Assembly (NCBI GenBank): GCA_000163555.2
Contig: ADAC02000001.1
Coordinates: forward strand, 186,001-250,000
From: an alpha proteobacterium HIMB114
Lineage (GTDB): Bacteria > Pseudomonadota > Alphaproteobacteria > Pelagibacterales > Pelagibacteraceae
Direction: 5' to 3'
DNA: 64,000 bases
A program made the position numbers and the translations under genes. Every line of letters begins with the position of its first letter. Positions within the stretch are counted from its first letter, which is position 1. The notes below the pieces were generated by a model. The model was not told the DNA's origin and did no database searches. It saw only the letters and a program-made list of their open reading frames with translations. This document shows positions 27,185 to 36,561 of this stretch, piece after piece.

Positions 27185-29812
27185 ATGATACCAGATAGTT
27201 TTAAAAAAATCACAATTCAAAATCAAGATTATGATGTTGCCGATATTAGCAATATAAATGATATTCAGAAAATTCCATTTTCTTACAGAATTTTAATTGA
27301 AAATATTATCAGACAAAGTTTACTTGGAAGAAACGAAAACGCAAATCAACAAGTAAAATCTATTTTGGATAATAAGATTGGTTCTGCAATTAATTTTGCA
27401 CCAAACAGAATTTTAAGTCATGATATTCTAGGAAAAGTTATGCTAGTTGATTTTTTAGCATACAGAGAAGCTTTACAAAAAAAAGGTATTAGTTCTGATT
27501 CAATTCAACCTGATGTTCCAGTTGATGTTGTTATTGATCACTCTTTGCAAGTTGATTTTTTTGGTAATGATGAAGCTAAAATTAAAAATTTACAAAAAGA
27601 GTATGAAAGGAATTCTGAAAGATTTTCTTTTCTAAGATGGTGCTCAAAATTTTTAGATAAAGTAAACGTCATACCTCCAGGAGTAGGAATATGTCACCAA
27701 GTCAATATTGAATATTTATCAAAAGTTATTTGGAGAGAGAAAAAACAAGGTCATAATTTAATGCATCCAGACACATGCATTGGAACAGATAGCCATACCC
27801 CTATGGTTAATGCAATTGGTGTAATGGGCTGGGGTGTTGGAGGTGTTGAAGCAGAAATATCAATGCTTGGCAGAACTATTCCAATGACAGTGCCCGAGGT
27901 TGTCGGAGTTAATTTAAAAAATAACTTAAAAGAAGGTATCACTTCAACAGACTTAGTTTTGCATATCACTAAATTGTTAAGAGAAAACAAAGTTGTTGGA
28001 AGTTTCATAGAGTTTTTCGGAGATGGTGTTGAGAATTTAACAGTTGGCGACAGAGCAACTATTTCCAATATGGCACCAGAATATGGAGCAACGAATGTTT
28101 TGTTTCCAGTAGATAATTCAACTTTAGATTATTTAAAAATGACTGGCAGAACAGATGAGGAGATTAAAATTGTTGAAGAATATTCTAAAAATCAAAAACT
28201 TTGGAGAAATCCTGGAGACGCTCCAATGTATAATAGAGTTTTAGAGTTAGATCTTGATTCAATAACCCCATGTGTTTCTGGTCCAAAAAACCCTGAGGAT
28301 AAGATTAATCTAGATCAATTCTCAAGTTTGGCAAATGAACATTCGCAAATGCTTTACAAAAAAGATTTACGTAATGAAGAATTTGAAGTTCCTAAACTTG
28401 GTTTTAAAATTAAAGACGCAGACATAATGATTGCAGCGATAACAAGTTGTACAAACACTGCAAATCCTAAAAATGTGATTGCAGCAGGACTGATTGCTAA
28501 AAAATTAGTAGAGCTTGGGATTAAGAGAAATGAAAAAGTAAAAACATCTTTTGCACCAGGTAGCAAAGTTACCGCTGAAATTTTATCTCAAACAGGTTTG
28601 CAAAAATACTTGGATGAGCTTGGTTTTAACATGGTGGGTATTGGTTGCACAACTTGTAACGGGAGTTCAGGACCATTAGACGATAATATTGCAAATACTA
28701 TTGAGAAAGAAAAAGTTTTTTCAATTGCCGTCTTGTCTGGAAATAGAAATTTTCAAGGTAGAATTCATCCAAATATTAGAGCATCCTACTTGGCGTCACC
28801 AGGTTTGATAGTTTTATTTTCTATTTTAGGGACAATAAAAAAAGATTTAACAAAAGATAGCCTGGGAAAAGATAAAGATGGTAAAGATGTTTATTTTAAA
28901 GATGTATGGCCATCAAATGAAGACGTAAATAAAATTATTAATCAATTTTATAAATCGGAGACCTTTAGTGAAAAATATAAAGAGGTAAATGATGGGGGGG
29001 ATCTTTGGGAAGGTCTTCAAGTTTCAAATTCTAGTAACTATGATTGGCCAGAAAGTACTTATATAAAAAAACCTCCATATATGAGTAATACTGAAAATAA
29101 TGTGATTAAAGATATTAATTTAGCAAGGCCTATCGTTCTTTTAGGAGACTCTGTAACAACAGATCACATATCTCCATCCAGTGTAATTACAAAAGGAACT
29201 GCAGCTTGGGATTATTTAACTGAATTAGGATTAGATCCAAAAGACTTTAATAATTATTTAACACGAAGAGCAAACCACGAGATTGTTGCACGATCTACTT
29301 TTGCAAGTTTAAGATTGCGAAATCTTATGACCCCCGATCAGGAAGGAAGTATTACGGTTAAGTATCCAGAGAATAAAACTATGAGACTCTATGAAGTCGC
29401 GATGGGTTATCAAAAAGAAAATAAAGAAATTATTGTTTTAGCGGGAGAAAATTATGGATGTGGATCATCTAGAGATGTTGCAGCTAAAGGTCCATTGTTA
29501 ATCGGTGTTAGAGCTATAGTTGCTAAAAGCTTTGAGAGAATTCACAGATCAAATTTAGTAGGTATGGGCTTGTTACCTTTAGAGTTCGAAAAAGGACAGG
29601 GTATAGAGGAATTGAAGATAATGAGTACTGATCAATTTAGCATCATTGGTTTAGATAAAATTAGTAATGATAATAAAAAAGTTACGATGAAAATTCACAA
29701 AGATAGTGGCGATGTGATAGATGTGAAATTAAATGTTAGGTTAGATGTTCCTGAAGAGGTTACTTTTTGGAAAAATGGAGGTATTTTACCTACAGCTTAT
29801 AAGGAAGCCTAA
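27185..29812 (+). CDS. Second aconitase-family hydratase, AcnD-like
   Basis: This 875-residue paralogue of the preceding aconitase keeps the cluster ligands (Cys422 in SCTNTANP; Cys488 and Cys491 in GCTTCNGSSGPLDD) and the swivel motifs GDSVTTDHISPSSVI and GENYGCGSSRDVAAKGP. The Gly-Cys before Gly-Ser-Ser-Arg differs from AcnA here (GTGSSR). Its stop overlaps the start of a PrpF gene (TAATG). The acnD-prpF pair is the known arrangement for Fe-S 2-methylcitrate dehydratase, so AcnD is the best guess. No methylcitrate synthase is present, so the substrate may be another alkylated or trans tricarboxylate. Confidence 0.85.
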   Translation: MIPDSFKKITIQNQDYDVADISNINDIQKIPFSYRILIENIIRQSLLGRNENANQQVKSILDNKIGSAINFAPNRILSHDILGKVMLVDFLAYREALQKKGISSDSIQPDVPVDVVIDHSLQVDFFGNDEAKIKNLQKEYERNSERFSFLRWCSKFLDKVNVIPPGVGICHQVNIEYLSKVIWREKKQGHNLMHPDTCIGTDSHTPMVNAIGVMGWGVGGVEAEISMLGRTIPMTVPEVVGVNLKNNLKEGITSTDLVLHITKLLRENKVVGSFIEFFGDGVENLTVGDRATISNMAPEYGATNVLFPVDNSTLDYLKMTGRTDEEIKIVEEYSKNQKLWRNPGDAPMYNRVLELDLDSITPCVSGPKNPEDKINLDQFSSLANEHSQMLYKKDLRNEEFEVPKLGFKIKDADIMIAAITSCTNTANPKNVIAAGLIAKKLVELGIKRNEKVKTSFAPGSKVTAEILSQTGLQKYLDELGFNMVGIGCTTCNGSSGPLDDNIANTIEKEKVFSIAVLSGNRNFQGRIHPNIRASYLASPGLIVLFSILGTIKKDLTKDSLGKDKDGKDVYFKDVWPSNEDVNKIINQFYKSETFSEKYKEVNDGGDLWEGLQVSNSSNYDWPESTYIKKPPYMSNTENNVIKDINLARPIVLLGDSVTTDHISPSSVITKGTAAWDYLTELGLDPKDFNNYLTRRANHEIVARSTFASLRLRNLMTPDQEGSITVKYPENKTMRLYEVAMGYQKENKEIIVLAGENYGCGSSRDVAAKGPLLIGVRAIVAKSFERIHRSNLVGMGLLPLEFEKGQGIEELKIMSTDQFSIIGLDKISNDNKKVTMKIHKDSGDVIDVKLNVRLDVPEEVTFWKNGGILPTAYKEA

Positions 29813-30945
29813 TGAGTCAAAACTGGATTAAAGCAACATATTATAGGGGCGGAACTAGTAAAGGAGTTTTCTTTCAAAAAAAAGATTTACCAACTCAAGA
29901 TGAAAAAGAATTAAATAAAATATTCTTAAAAGTTATTGGAAGTCCCGATCCAAATGGAAGACAATTAAATGGTATGGGTGGCGGAGTTTCTTCAGTATCA
30001 AAATGTGTAATCATCAGTCCATCCGAAAGAGATGATGCAGATGTTGATTATAATTTTATTCAAATTGCAGTAGACCAACCAATTGCAGAATGGAATAATA
30101 ATTGTGGAAATTTATCAGGTGCAGTTGGTCCTTATGCTGTTCAAGAAGGTATTATAAAACCAAAAGAGGGTGAAAATAAAATAAGAATTTATCAAGTTAA
30201 TACCGATAAAATTATTCATTCAACTTTTAATGTTAAAGATGGAAAACCTGAAATTAAAGGTGATTATACTATCGCTGGCGTTTATGGTGAAAGCTCAAAA
30301 GTTAGACTTGATTATTTAGAGCCAGGTGGATCTGGTACTGGTAAATTATTACCAACTGGAAATGTCATAGATGAAATTGAAATTGATGGCTTTGGAAAAA
30401 TAAAAGTCAGTATTGTTGATGCCGCTACACCACTTATTTATATTCAAGCAGAGGATTTAGGCCTTAAAGGAACCGAAAGTCCTGATGAGCTAGACGGTAA
30501 TACAGAAAAAATGGAAATCATTCAAAAGATAAGAAGAAAATGTGCTTTTATGACTGGTCTATCAAAAACAGAAAATGAAGCTCCAATGAACACTCCTCGA
30601 ATTGGTATTGTTACATCGCCTAAAGATTATATCAGTTTAGATAAATCAAATGTTAAAGGTGATGATCAAGATATTACCGCAAGAATGTTTTCAATGGGAA
30701 AAACTCATAAAGCTATTATGGGTACCGCTGGAGTTAATATTGGAGTTGCAGCAGCAATTGAAGGCACAATTCCAAATCTAATAAAAAGAAAAGGCTCAAA
30801 CCCTTTAGAGCTTAGAGCCGGAAATCCATCGGGAGTTATGACTGCTGGAGCCGTAATTGAACAGGTTGATGGGAAGCCTCATGCAAAATCAGCTATTATG
30901 TATAGAACATTCAGACCTCTTATGAGAGGTGAAGTTTTAGTCTAA
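29812..30945 (+). CDS. prpF: PrpF-family isomerase 2
   Basis: This 377-residue PrpF protein begins TYYRGGTSKGVFFQKKDLP and continues with GSPDPNGRQLNGMGGGVSSVSK and NNNCGNLSGAVGPYAV, all typical of true PrpF. PrpF isomerises aconitate or 2-methylaconitate and works with AcnD. The TAATG overlap with the aconitase paralogue supports that partnership. It is closer to PrpF than the copy at 23329, which is GalD-like. It is convergent with the dioxygenase gene, with a 4-base overlap. Confidence 0.9.
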   Translation: MSQNWIKATYYRGGTSKGVFFQKKDLPTQDEKELNKIFLKVIGSPDPNGRQLNGMGGGVSSVSKCVIISPSERDDADVDYNFIQIAVDQPIAEWNNNCGNLSGAVGPYAVQEGIIKPKEGENKIRIYQVNTDKIIHSTFNVKDGKPEIKGDYTIAGVYGESSKVRLDYLEPGGSGTGKLLPTGNVIDEIEIDGFGKIKVSIVDAATPLIYIQAEDLGLKGTESPDELDGNTEKMEIIQKIRRKCAFMTGLSKTENEAPMNTPRIGIVTSPKDYISLDKSNVKGDDQDITARMFSMGKTHKAIMGTAGVNIGVAAAIEGTIPNLIKRKGSNPLELRAGNPSGVMTAGAVIEQVDGKPHAKSAIMYRTFRPLMRGEVLV

Positions 30946-31793
30946 GCTGAAATTTTCATTTCACCCGTAACTTGGGTTCTGTGCATTACTCTTCTAGTAT
31001 TAGGATCAAAAGCGTCTCTTTTATGAAGAACAAAAAGATTTTTCCACATTAGTAGTTCATTTGCCTGCCATCTTTGTGTCCAGGTATATTTTTTTTGAGT
31101 TGCATGTGCCCAAATATCATCAAGTAATTTTTCACTTTCACTTAGTTCCAATCCAATAACGTAAGCGTGAGGTCTTCTCCCAATAAAAAGAGCTTTTTTT
31201 CCAGTATTAGGGTCTTTAAAGACTATTGGATGTTTTGCACCTGGTGTTTTTGATGGGTCGGAAACTTCTTCATAACCTTTTCTTAATTGTCCAGCACTGT
31301 TGTGCGCAGAGTCATGAATTAAAATTTTTCCTTCAATTCTATTTTTTAAATCATCTGGCATATCTTCGTAAGCTGCGATCATGTTTGCAAAATGAGTATC
31401 TCCTTGATCCTTTGGAACTTCTAAAGAATACAAAATACCAGCTTTAGGAGGCACATCTTGATAAGACATATCAGAATGCCAGGTTGCTTCACCATCTCCT
31501 AAAATTCCAGTAGGTTTACCTTCTTTTTTTACATTAGAAATTACATTGATTTCTGGATATTCTGGAGAAAAATTTATACCAAATGGATTTGGCGCTGGGT
31601 GATCCAAGTTACCAAAATTTTTACTAAATTTGATTAAATCAGGATCAGTTAAATTTTGATTTTTAAAAACCAAAACTAAATTTTCATCCCATGCTTTGTT
31701 AATCTGGTCGACTTCATTTGAACTCAAATCTTTGCTTAAGTCCATACCTTTGACTTCAGCACCAAGAGCTAGACCACTTTTGATAATTTCCAT
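30942..31793 (-). CDS. TauD/TfdA-family Fe(II)/2-oxoglutarate dioxygenase
   Basis: This 283-residue dioxygenase has iron ligands His106 and Asp108 (TWHSDMSY) and a distal His near 257 (VLHKRDAFDP), with the 2OG-binding Arg in TRRVMHRTQV. The family covers taurine, sulfonate, 2,4-D and other hydroxylations. It is the last gene of the leftward operon with two MmgE/PrpD genes, a YeiH-type and a TSUP-type exporter. That company would fit an organosulfur substrate releasing sulfite, but the sequence does not prove it. Confidence 0.88.
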   Translation of the reverse strand: MEIIKSGLALGAEVKGMDLSKDLSSNEVDQINKAWDENLVLVFKNQNLTDPDLIKFSKNFGNLDHPAPNPFGINFSPEYPEINVISNVKKEGKPTGILGDGEATWHSDMSYQDVPPKAGILYSLEVPKDQGDTHFANMIAAYEDMPDDLKNRIEGKILIHDSAHNSAGQLRKGYEEVSDPSKTPGAKHPIVFKDPNTGKKALFIGRRPHAYVIGLELSESEKLLDDIWAHATQKKYTWTQRWQANELLMWKNLFVLHKRDAFDPNTRRVMHRTQVTGEMKISA

Positions 31794-31831
31794 AAAATAA
31801 TATTAATTATTTTTTAAATTATAGTCAAATT

Positions 31832-32584
31832 TTAGAGGTTCTGAAAACCAAAATAAATTAATCTAATTGCTCCAAAAAACAAAATTATACTTAAGATCTT
31901 TTTAAAATAACTTTGACCCTTTGAAATAAGAACCAATTTTCCAAGGTAAGTTCCAAGAAAACCTACTAAAATCATCACAGTGACTAACGGCAAATATTGT
32001 TGAAAAGAAAACCCAATAAAAAAATACGCAAAAGATTTAAATAAATGCTGAAAAGTCATCATTGATCCATGTGTTGCAACATGCTTTACAGGATTAAAAT
32101 TCATATTTTTTATTAAAGTTGCAACAAGCGGTCCAGAGGCTCCAAACATTACTGACATGGTTGATGAGGCAATTCCTCCAAAAAAAATATATTTTTTTCC
32201 AAGCTTTGGGAACTTTCCAAATAATGAGTATAAAATAAATAATCCTACCCCAATTTGTCCAATTGCAGGAGACAAAACTTCCACAACATTTGCTCCAAGG
32301 AATGATCCGATTAGCGTCCCACCCATGAAGGGTAATATTATTTTTATATCTAAATCTTTGAGGGAAACAAATATTCTTGCAAAATTTGAACCAAGTTGAA
32401 TTATTCCATGCACAGGAACTAAAGCTACCGGAGGTACAATGAAGGATAAACTTACTAACATTAAAAGTCCTCCACCTAAGCTAAGTGCAGTTGAAATAAA
32501 TGAGCATAATAAATTGATTAATATTAACGCTAAAGCTCCAGCAAAGGATACGGTATCTGGTAAATATAAATTTATTGATTCCAC
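31832..32584 (-). CDS. TSUP (TauE/SafE) family membrane exporter
   Basis: This 250-residue protein has about eight hydrophobic segments and the duplicated TSUP pattern (LSLGGGLLMLVSLSFIVPPVALVPVHGIIQLGSN; later MFGASGPLVATLI). The family moves sulfite, sulfoacetate or other small organic anions. The start is GTG, sharing its first G with the upstream stop (TAGTG). It is the first of three TSUP genes in the window. Confidence 0.85.
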   Translation of the reverse strand: MESINLYLPDTVSFAGALALILINLLCSFISTALSLGGGLLMLVSLSFIVPPVALVPVHGIIQLGSNFARIFVSLKDLDIKIILPFMGGTLIGSFLGANVVEVLSPAIGQIGVGLFILYSLFGKFPKLGKKYIFFGGIASSTMSVMFGASGPLVATLIKNMNFNPVKHVATHGSMMTFQHLFKSFAYFFIGFSFQQYLPLVTVMILVGFLGTYLGKLVLISKGQSYFKKILSIILFFGAIRLIYFGFQNL

Positions 32585-33594
32585 TAAATTAATTTCAAAT
32601 AAATAGTCGTAGAAATAATTAATATCACACTAATACAAAATCCAACTAAGAAAGGTTTAAAACCAAATCCTTTTAAATCATTAATGGAAATACTAGATCC
32701 AAGTCCAAATAATGCAAATAATATCAAATATTTAGAAACCGTTGAAACAAAACTAACTATTTTTTCCCAATTAGATAACATTGAGACTTCAATTGTTGCA
32801 TCAACTATACTTCTTAAGGCTGCCAAAAGTATAAAAAAAATAATAAAGGGCGGAAGTAGATTAAAAAATTTTATTTTATTTTTTTGCTCTTGAGATGAAT
32901 AATAAAACGCCAGTAAAGGTATCAAAATAATTAAAAAAGAGTTTCTTAGCAATTTAGTTGATATTGTTGAATTAAAAGATTGAGCATCACCATAAATATT
33001 TTGAAAAATAGTGCCTGCAGCTGTTACTTGAGATGTATCATGAATTGTTGCACCAAGCAGTATGCCTGCTTTGATTTGTTCTTGTTCAAAAATCAGATTT
33101 GCAAAAAATGGAGAAGAAAATACAGACAAAGTACCAATTAGAGTAATCACAGCAACTGCGCATGTAATATCTTTTTTTTTATTATTCATGACCGAGCTTG
33201 CTGCCATAATAGCTGTAATACCGCATACTGCAGAACCAATTCCTAATAAATTTATCATTCCTTTATTTGAATTAAGAAATGAGTTTAAAACTTTAATCAA
33301 AATAAAAATTAAAATAAAATTTAAAACGATAATAAAAAAAGAAATACTTGCGTAATTATAAAACTCAAAAAAACTGATTTTAATTCCAATTAAAGCAACT
33401 CCAATTTTTAAAAAATTTTTGGTTAAAATATTATTAATATTCTCAAAATTACTTATTTGAAAATGATTTATCAAAAGCCCCACAAGGATGCATATAATTG
33501 CAGATGATATTTCAATTGAATTATTAGATAATAATACAGATATATACTCGGCTATCGCTACAATAAAAGTAGCAATTAAAAAATTTTTTTTCAT
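32584..33594 (-). CDS. YeiH/UPF0324-family membrane protein
   Basis: This 336-residue, ten-segment membrane protein is of the YeiH family (COG2855, often called putative sulfate exporter). Marks are LLNLGIGSAVCGITAIMAASSVM-type and GATIHDTSQVTAAGTIF segments. It overlaps the upstream MmgE/PrpD gene (ATGA) and the downstream TSUP gene by one base, so it is firmly part of this operon. It presumably exports an anionic end product. Confidence 0.85.
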   Translation of the reverse strand: MKKNFLIATFIVAIAEYISVLLSNNSIEISSAIICILVGLLINHFQISNFENINNILTKNFLKIGVALIGIKISFFEFYNYASISFFIIVLNFILIFILIKVLNSFLNSNKGMINLLGIGSAVCGITAIMAASSVMNNKKKDITCAVAVITLIGTLSVFSSPFFANLIFEQEQIKAGILLGATIHDTSQVTAAGTIFQNIYGDAQSFNSTISTKLLRNSFLIILIPLLAFYYSSQEQKNKIKFFNLLPPFIIFFILLAALRSIVDATIEVSMLSNWEKIVSFVSTVSKYLILFALFGLGSSISINDLKGFGFKPFLVGFCISVILIISTTIYLKLI

Positions 33595-34940
33595 GAAATA
33601 TTTAAGTTTGAAAGCTCAACAAGTTCTTTAATCGTAAAGTCCTTATTTAAAATACAATCAATTAGATCATCAGTTTTAGAATTATTAAATACTTTAAATA
33701 ATCTTTGAGATTTTGCAGTGATATCATTTTTATCCATTGGATTATCTGGTGTACCTCTGACTGAACTTGCATGATAAAAAAGCTTTTTATCATCATTTAG
33801 TATTATTGTTAATTTTGATTGTCTTTCAGGTCTAGCTTTAGCCAGTTCATCACTTGATACTGATTTAATTTTTTTTCTTAATGCTACTACATCTGGATCA
33901 TTAAAAAGATTTTCATCATGAGCCTCTTCGTATCCCATAGTCTTTTTAATTAAATGTACAGCAATTAAATGTTGTGCACTTATTGAGGGAATTTCTCTGT
34001 CATTTACAATATGAAAACGATCTGATGGTATTTCAATTGTAAGCTCTTTTATATCTTTATGATCAAAATCATTATTTTTTAGAAGATGTTCAACTGCATC
34101 CATCATAGATTGAATAGGAGATCCTACTGACCATTTTTTTAAAGATGAATGATCAATCTCAAATTTTTTTCCAAGTTCACTTATTATTAAATCAGGTTTA
34201 GGATTATGAGCAAAACCTTCATGAAAGCCTCTTTCTCCTAGAAGTGGATCAGTAACAGATGTAAAGTTTTCTTTTGCAAGAAGCGCTGAATAAATTGCAT
34301 TTCTTGTTGTCATTCCAGAAAATACAAATGCCTTTTCAATATGATCAGGATCTCTATTCCAACAAGCTAAACCCGAAGCTTGTTGTATCGTATAGGATAA
34401 TAAATAATTACATTGTTGGTGGTTTAATTTTAACAATGCACCAGCTGAAGCTGCACACCCAAAAATTGGACCTAAACTATGTGTTGCAAAGATTGTTGTT
34501 TTTGGAGTTTCATAACCTAAGCTTGTGGTAATTCTAACGCCAATATCATATCCAAGTGCGATTGCTTTTAAAATTTCTTTAGAACTTAAATTTTCTCTTT
34601 CAGCAATTGCTAATGTTGCGGGAACAATTGCACATCCAGGATGAAATCTGCCATTTGTATGAGAGTCATCAGTTTCGTTTGCGTGCGCTGCCATTCCATT
34701 TGCAAATCCTGCATGAATTGCAGACACTTTAATATCATTACCTAATAGTGTTGCTTCTTTAGGACCGCCTTGATTTTTAGAAAATTCAAAACCTTTTTTA
34801 CCCGGAGGCAAAAGTCTTCCTGTTAGAATAGCAACCATGGTATCTAACAGATGAAACCTTGTATTTAATTCAGTCTCTTTCGGTAATTCGTGTGATAATG
34901 CTTCAGATATATATTTTGTGAGCGTTTGTTGAATGTCCAT
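33591..34940 (-). CDS. MmgE/PrpD-family protein 2
   Basis: This 449-residue member of the family shows the active-site AHANETDDSHTNGRFHPG region, followed by ATHSLGPIFGCAASAGALLKL. It ends without the longer C-terminal insert of true PrpD. The start overlaps the preceding PrpD stop (TAATG). It probably acts on a carboxylate as dehydratase, epimerase or decarboxylase; the specific reaction cannot be assigned from sequence alone. Confidence 0.87.
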   Translation of the reverse strand: MDIQQTLTKYISEALSHELPKETELNTRFHLLDTMVAILTGRLLPPGKKGFEFSKNQGGPKEATLLGNDIKVSAIHAGFANGMAAHANETDDSHTNGRFHPGCAIVPATLAIAERENLSSKEILKAIALGYDIGVRITTSLGYETPKTTIFATHSLGPIFGCAASAGALLKLNHQQCNYLLSYTIQQASGLACWNRDPDHIEKAFVFSGMTTRNAIYSALLAKENFTSVTDPLLGERGFHEGFAHNPKPDLIISELGKKFEIDHSSLKKWSVGSPIQSMMDAVEHLLKNNDFDHKDIKELTIEIPSDRFHIVNDREIPSISAQHLIAVHLIKKTMGYEEAHDENLFNDPDVVALRKKIKSVSSDELAKARPERQSKLTIILNDDKKLFYHASSVRGTPDNPMDKNDITAKSQRLFKVFNNSKTDDLIDCILNKDFTIKELVELSNLNIS

Positions 34941-36451
34941 TAAAAAATTCCTTTAATATTATTTTTATCAAAATTAATTTTATTTTCATCACACATTACA
35001 TTAAGTTTTTTTACATCATCAGAAGAAAGATTTTTTAAATTATTTATTAAATCTAAAAATCTTTTTTGTTCTTTTTCATTTACCATGTTTTCAAACAAAG
35101 GTTCCATTTTTTTAATATATTCTGGTCTTTCAAATGGGGTTTTGCCACTTGGATGTGCATTTGCGAATTCTAAACTATCAATAATTTTTTCACCATTGTT
35201 TAAAATAATTTCGACTTTTGCACCTTGAGCTTTTTTTAAAGGATCTGGTTCATCATAATACTTTTTATTCCATTCAGGGCTTTCAAAAGTTTCAATTTTA
35301 TTCCAAAGTTCTACAGTTTCTTTTCTGTTTTTTCTTTCTTCGCTGTAACTTTTTTCATGGTGCCATTCTCCATCCTCTAATGCTACGGCAAATATATACA
35401 TAGCTGAATGGTCTAATGTTTCACGTGTTGCTTTAGGGCTATATTTTTCCTTATCATTACTTCCACTACCCATTACAATATGGGTATATTGTTTACTATG
35501 AATATTAATTTTACTAATCTCTTTGGTATCTTTAATTTTTTTTCTCATATTAAATGCAATATCGATTAAAGAGTTACCATGATATCCGGCTGAATGTTCT
35601 TTAGTAAATGTTCCTAAAATTCCTTTTCTAGGTTCATCTCCAACAGGTAACTCAATATCTAAATCATCATTATTTTTTTTTAATAATATTGGAATGATTC
35701 CGTAATCTCCTTCCCATACTGGACTAGGTGAGGTGTCACCGCGAATTGCTCTATCGATAGCATCGATTGCATTTTTACCAACTAGTCCTGGCGCATAAGC
35801 TTTCCAGCTTGAAAACTCACCTTTTCTTCCCTGTCTTGTAAAAATTGATGTATGTGCGCTCCATTGAATTGCTTGATAAATAGTATCAGCGTCTAACTTT
35901 AAAAGTTTACCTATCCCACTAGTGATTGCTGGACCCAAGTGACCAACATGATCAATTCTGTTTGGGTTAAGTGCAATTGACATGGATAATCTTAATTGCG
36001 TTTCGTAACTTGTAGATATTGCTTTTACCAAATCGTCACCGTTACAATTTTGTTGTTGAGCTACAGCTAAAATTGTTGGGATACAATCTCCAGGATGACA
36101 AGTTTCTTTAGCCATAATATTATCATGGAAATCTAATTCTCTAACTGCAACTGCATTAGCCCAAGCAGCCCACTGACAATCATATTTTTTATTATCCTCA
36201 AGGCCAAAGAGGGTTGCACCATTCTTATTTTCAAATTGCATTGCTTGCGCTCTTGCAATTTTAACCGCTTCTCTGTTTAAAGCTGCCACCGCAACACCTG
36301 CATTATCTATAATTCTATTACCTACCATTTCAGTAATTTCATTGGTTAAATTCCATTCTTCAGATGACATTACTGCGATGCGATATGCTAATTGATTTTC
36401 TTTTTTTAATTTATCGCCAGGTTTTTGAATTTTAATGTTAAAATTTTTCAT
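34940..36451 (-). CDS. PrpD-like 2-methylcitrate dehydratase homologue
   Basis: This 503-residue protein is the closest of the four MmgE/PrpD genes to genuine PrpD in length and pattern. It has NRIIDNAGVAVAALNREAV, the active-site REFHDN-like segment (AVRELDFHDNIMAKETCHPGDCIPTI), SAGYHGNSLIDIAF and KTPFERPEYIKK near the end. PrpD dehydrates 2-methylcitrate without a cofactor. It heads the leftward operon, 13 bases from IclR-like site 4, and is divergent from the second tctC. A methylcitrate-type or related tricarboxylate is likely. Confidence 0.87.
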   Translation of the reverse strand: MKNFNIKIQKPGDKLKKENQLAYRIAVMSSEEWNLTNEITEMVGNRIIDNAGVAVAALNREAVKIARAQAMQFENKNGATLFGLEDNKKYDCQWAAWANAVAVRELDFHDNIMAKETCHPGDCIPTILAVAQQQNCNGDDLVKAISTSYETQLRLSMSIALNPNRIDHVGHLGPAITSGIGKLLKLDADTIYQAIQWSAHTSIFTRQGRKGEFSSWKAYAPGLVGKNAIDAIDRAIRGDTSPSPVWEGDYGIIPILLKKNNDDLDIELPVGDEPRKGILGTFTKEHSAGYHGNSLIDIAFNMRKKIKDTKEISKINIHSKQYTHIVMGSGSNDKEKYSPKATRETLDHSAMYIFAVALEDGEWHHEKSYSEERKNRKETVELWNKIETFESPEWNKKYYDEPDPLKKAQGAKVEIILNNGEKIIDSLEFANAHPSGKTPFERPEYIKKMEPLFENMVNEKEQKRFLDLINNLKNLSSDDVKKLNVMCDENKINFDKNNIKGIF

Positions 36452-36463
36452 ATTTTGTTTTTT

Positions 36464-36480
36464 GTTTCATAATGTGAAAC
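36464..36480. promoter_or_regulatory. Putative IclR operator, site 4
   Basis: GTTTCATAATGTGAAAC is the most symmetric copy of the island palindrome (GTTTCA, 5-base centre, TGAAAC). It lies between the prpD-like gene and the second tctC gene, and so could control both the leftward enzyme operon and the rightward transporter operon. Confidence 0.7.
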
Positions 36481-36529
36481 TATGTTTTGCATCTTGATAT
36501 CTTATAGACTTGTGTTACGTTTATGTAAA

Positions 36530-36545
36530 TTAATTGATCAATTAA
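36530..36545. promoter_or_regulatory. 16-bp perfect palindrome before tctC
   Basis: TTAATTGATCAATTAA lies between IclR-like site 4 and the strong ribosome site (AAGGGGG, 36551-36557) of the tctC gene. It may be an operator or a 5' mRNA hairpin. In AT-rich DNA such palindromes also arise by chance. Confidence 0.35.
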
Positions 36546-36561
36546 ACACAAAGGGGGATAA

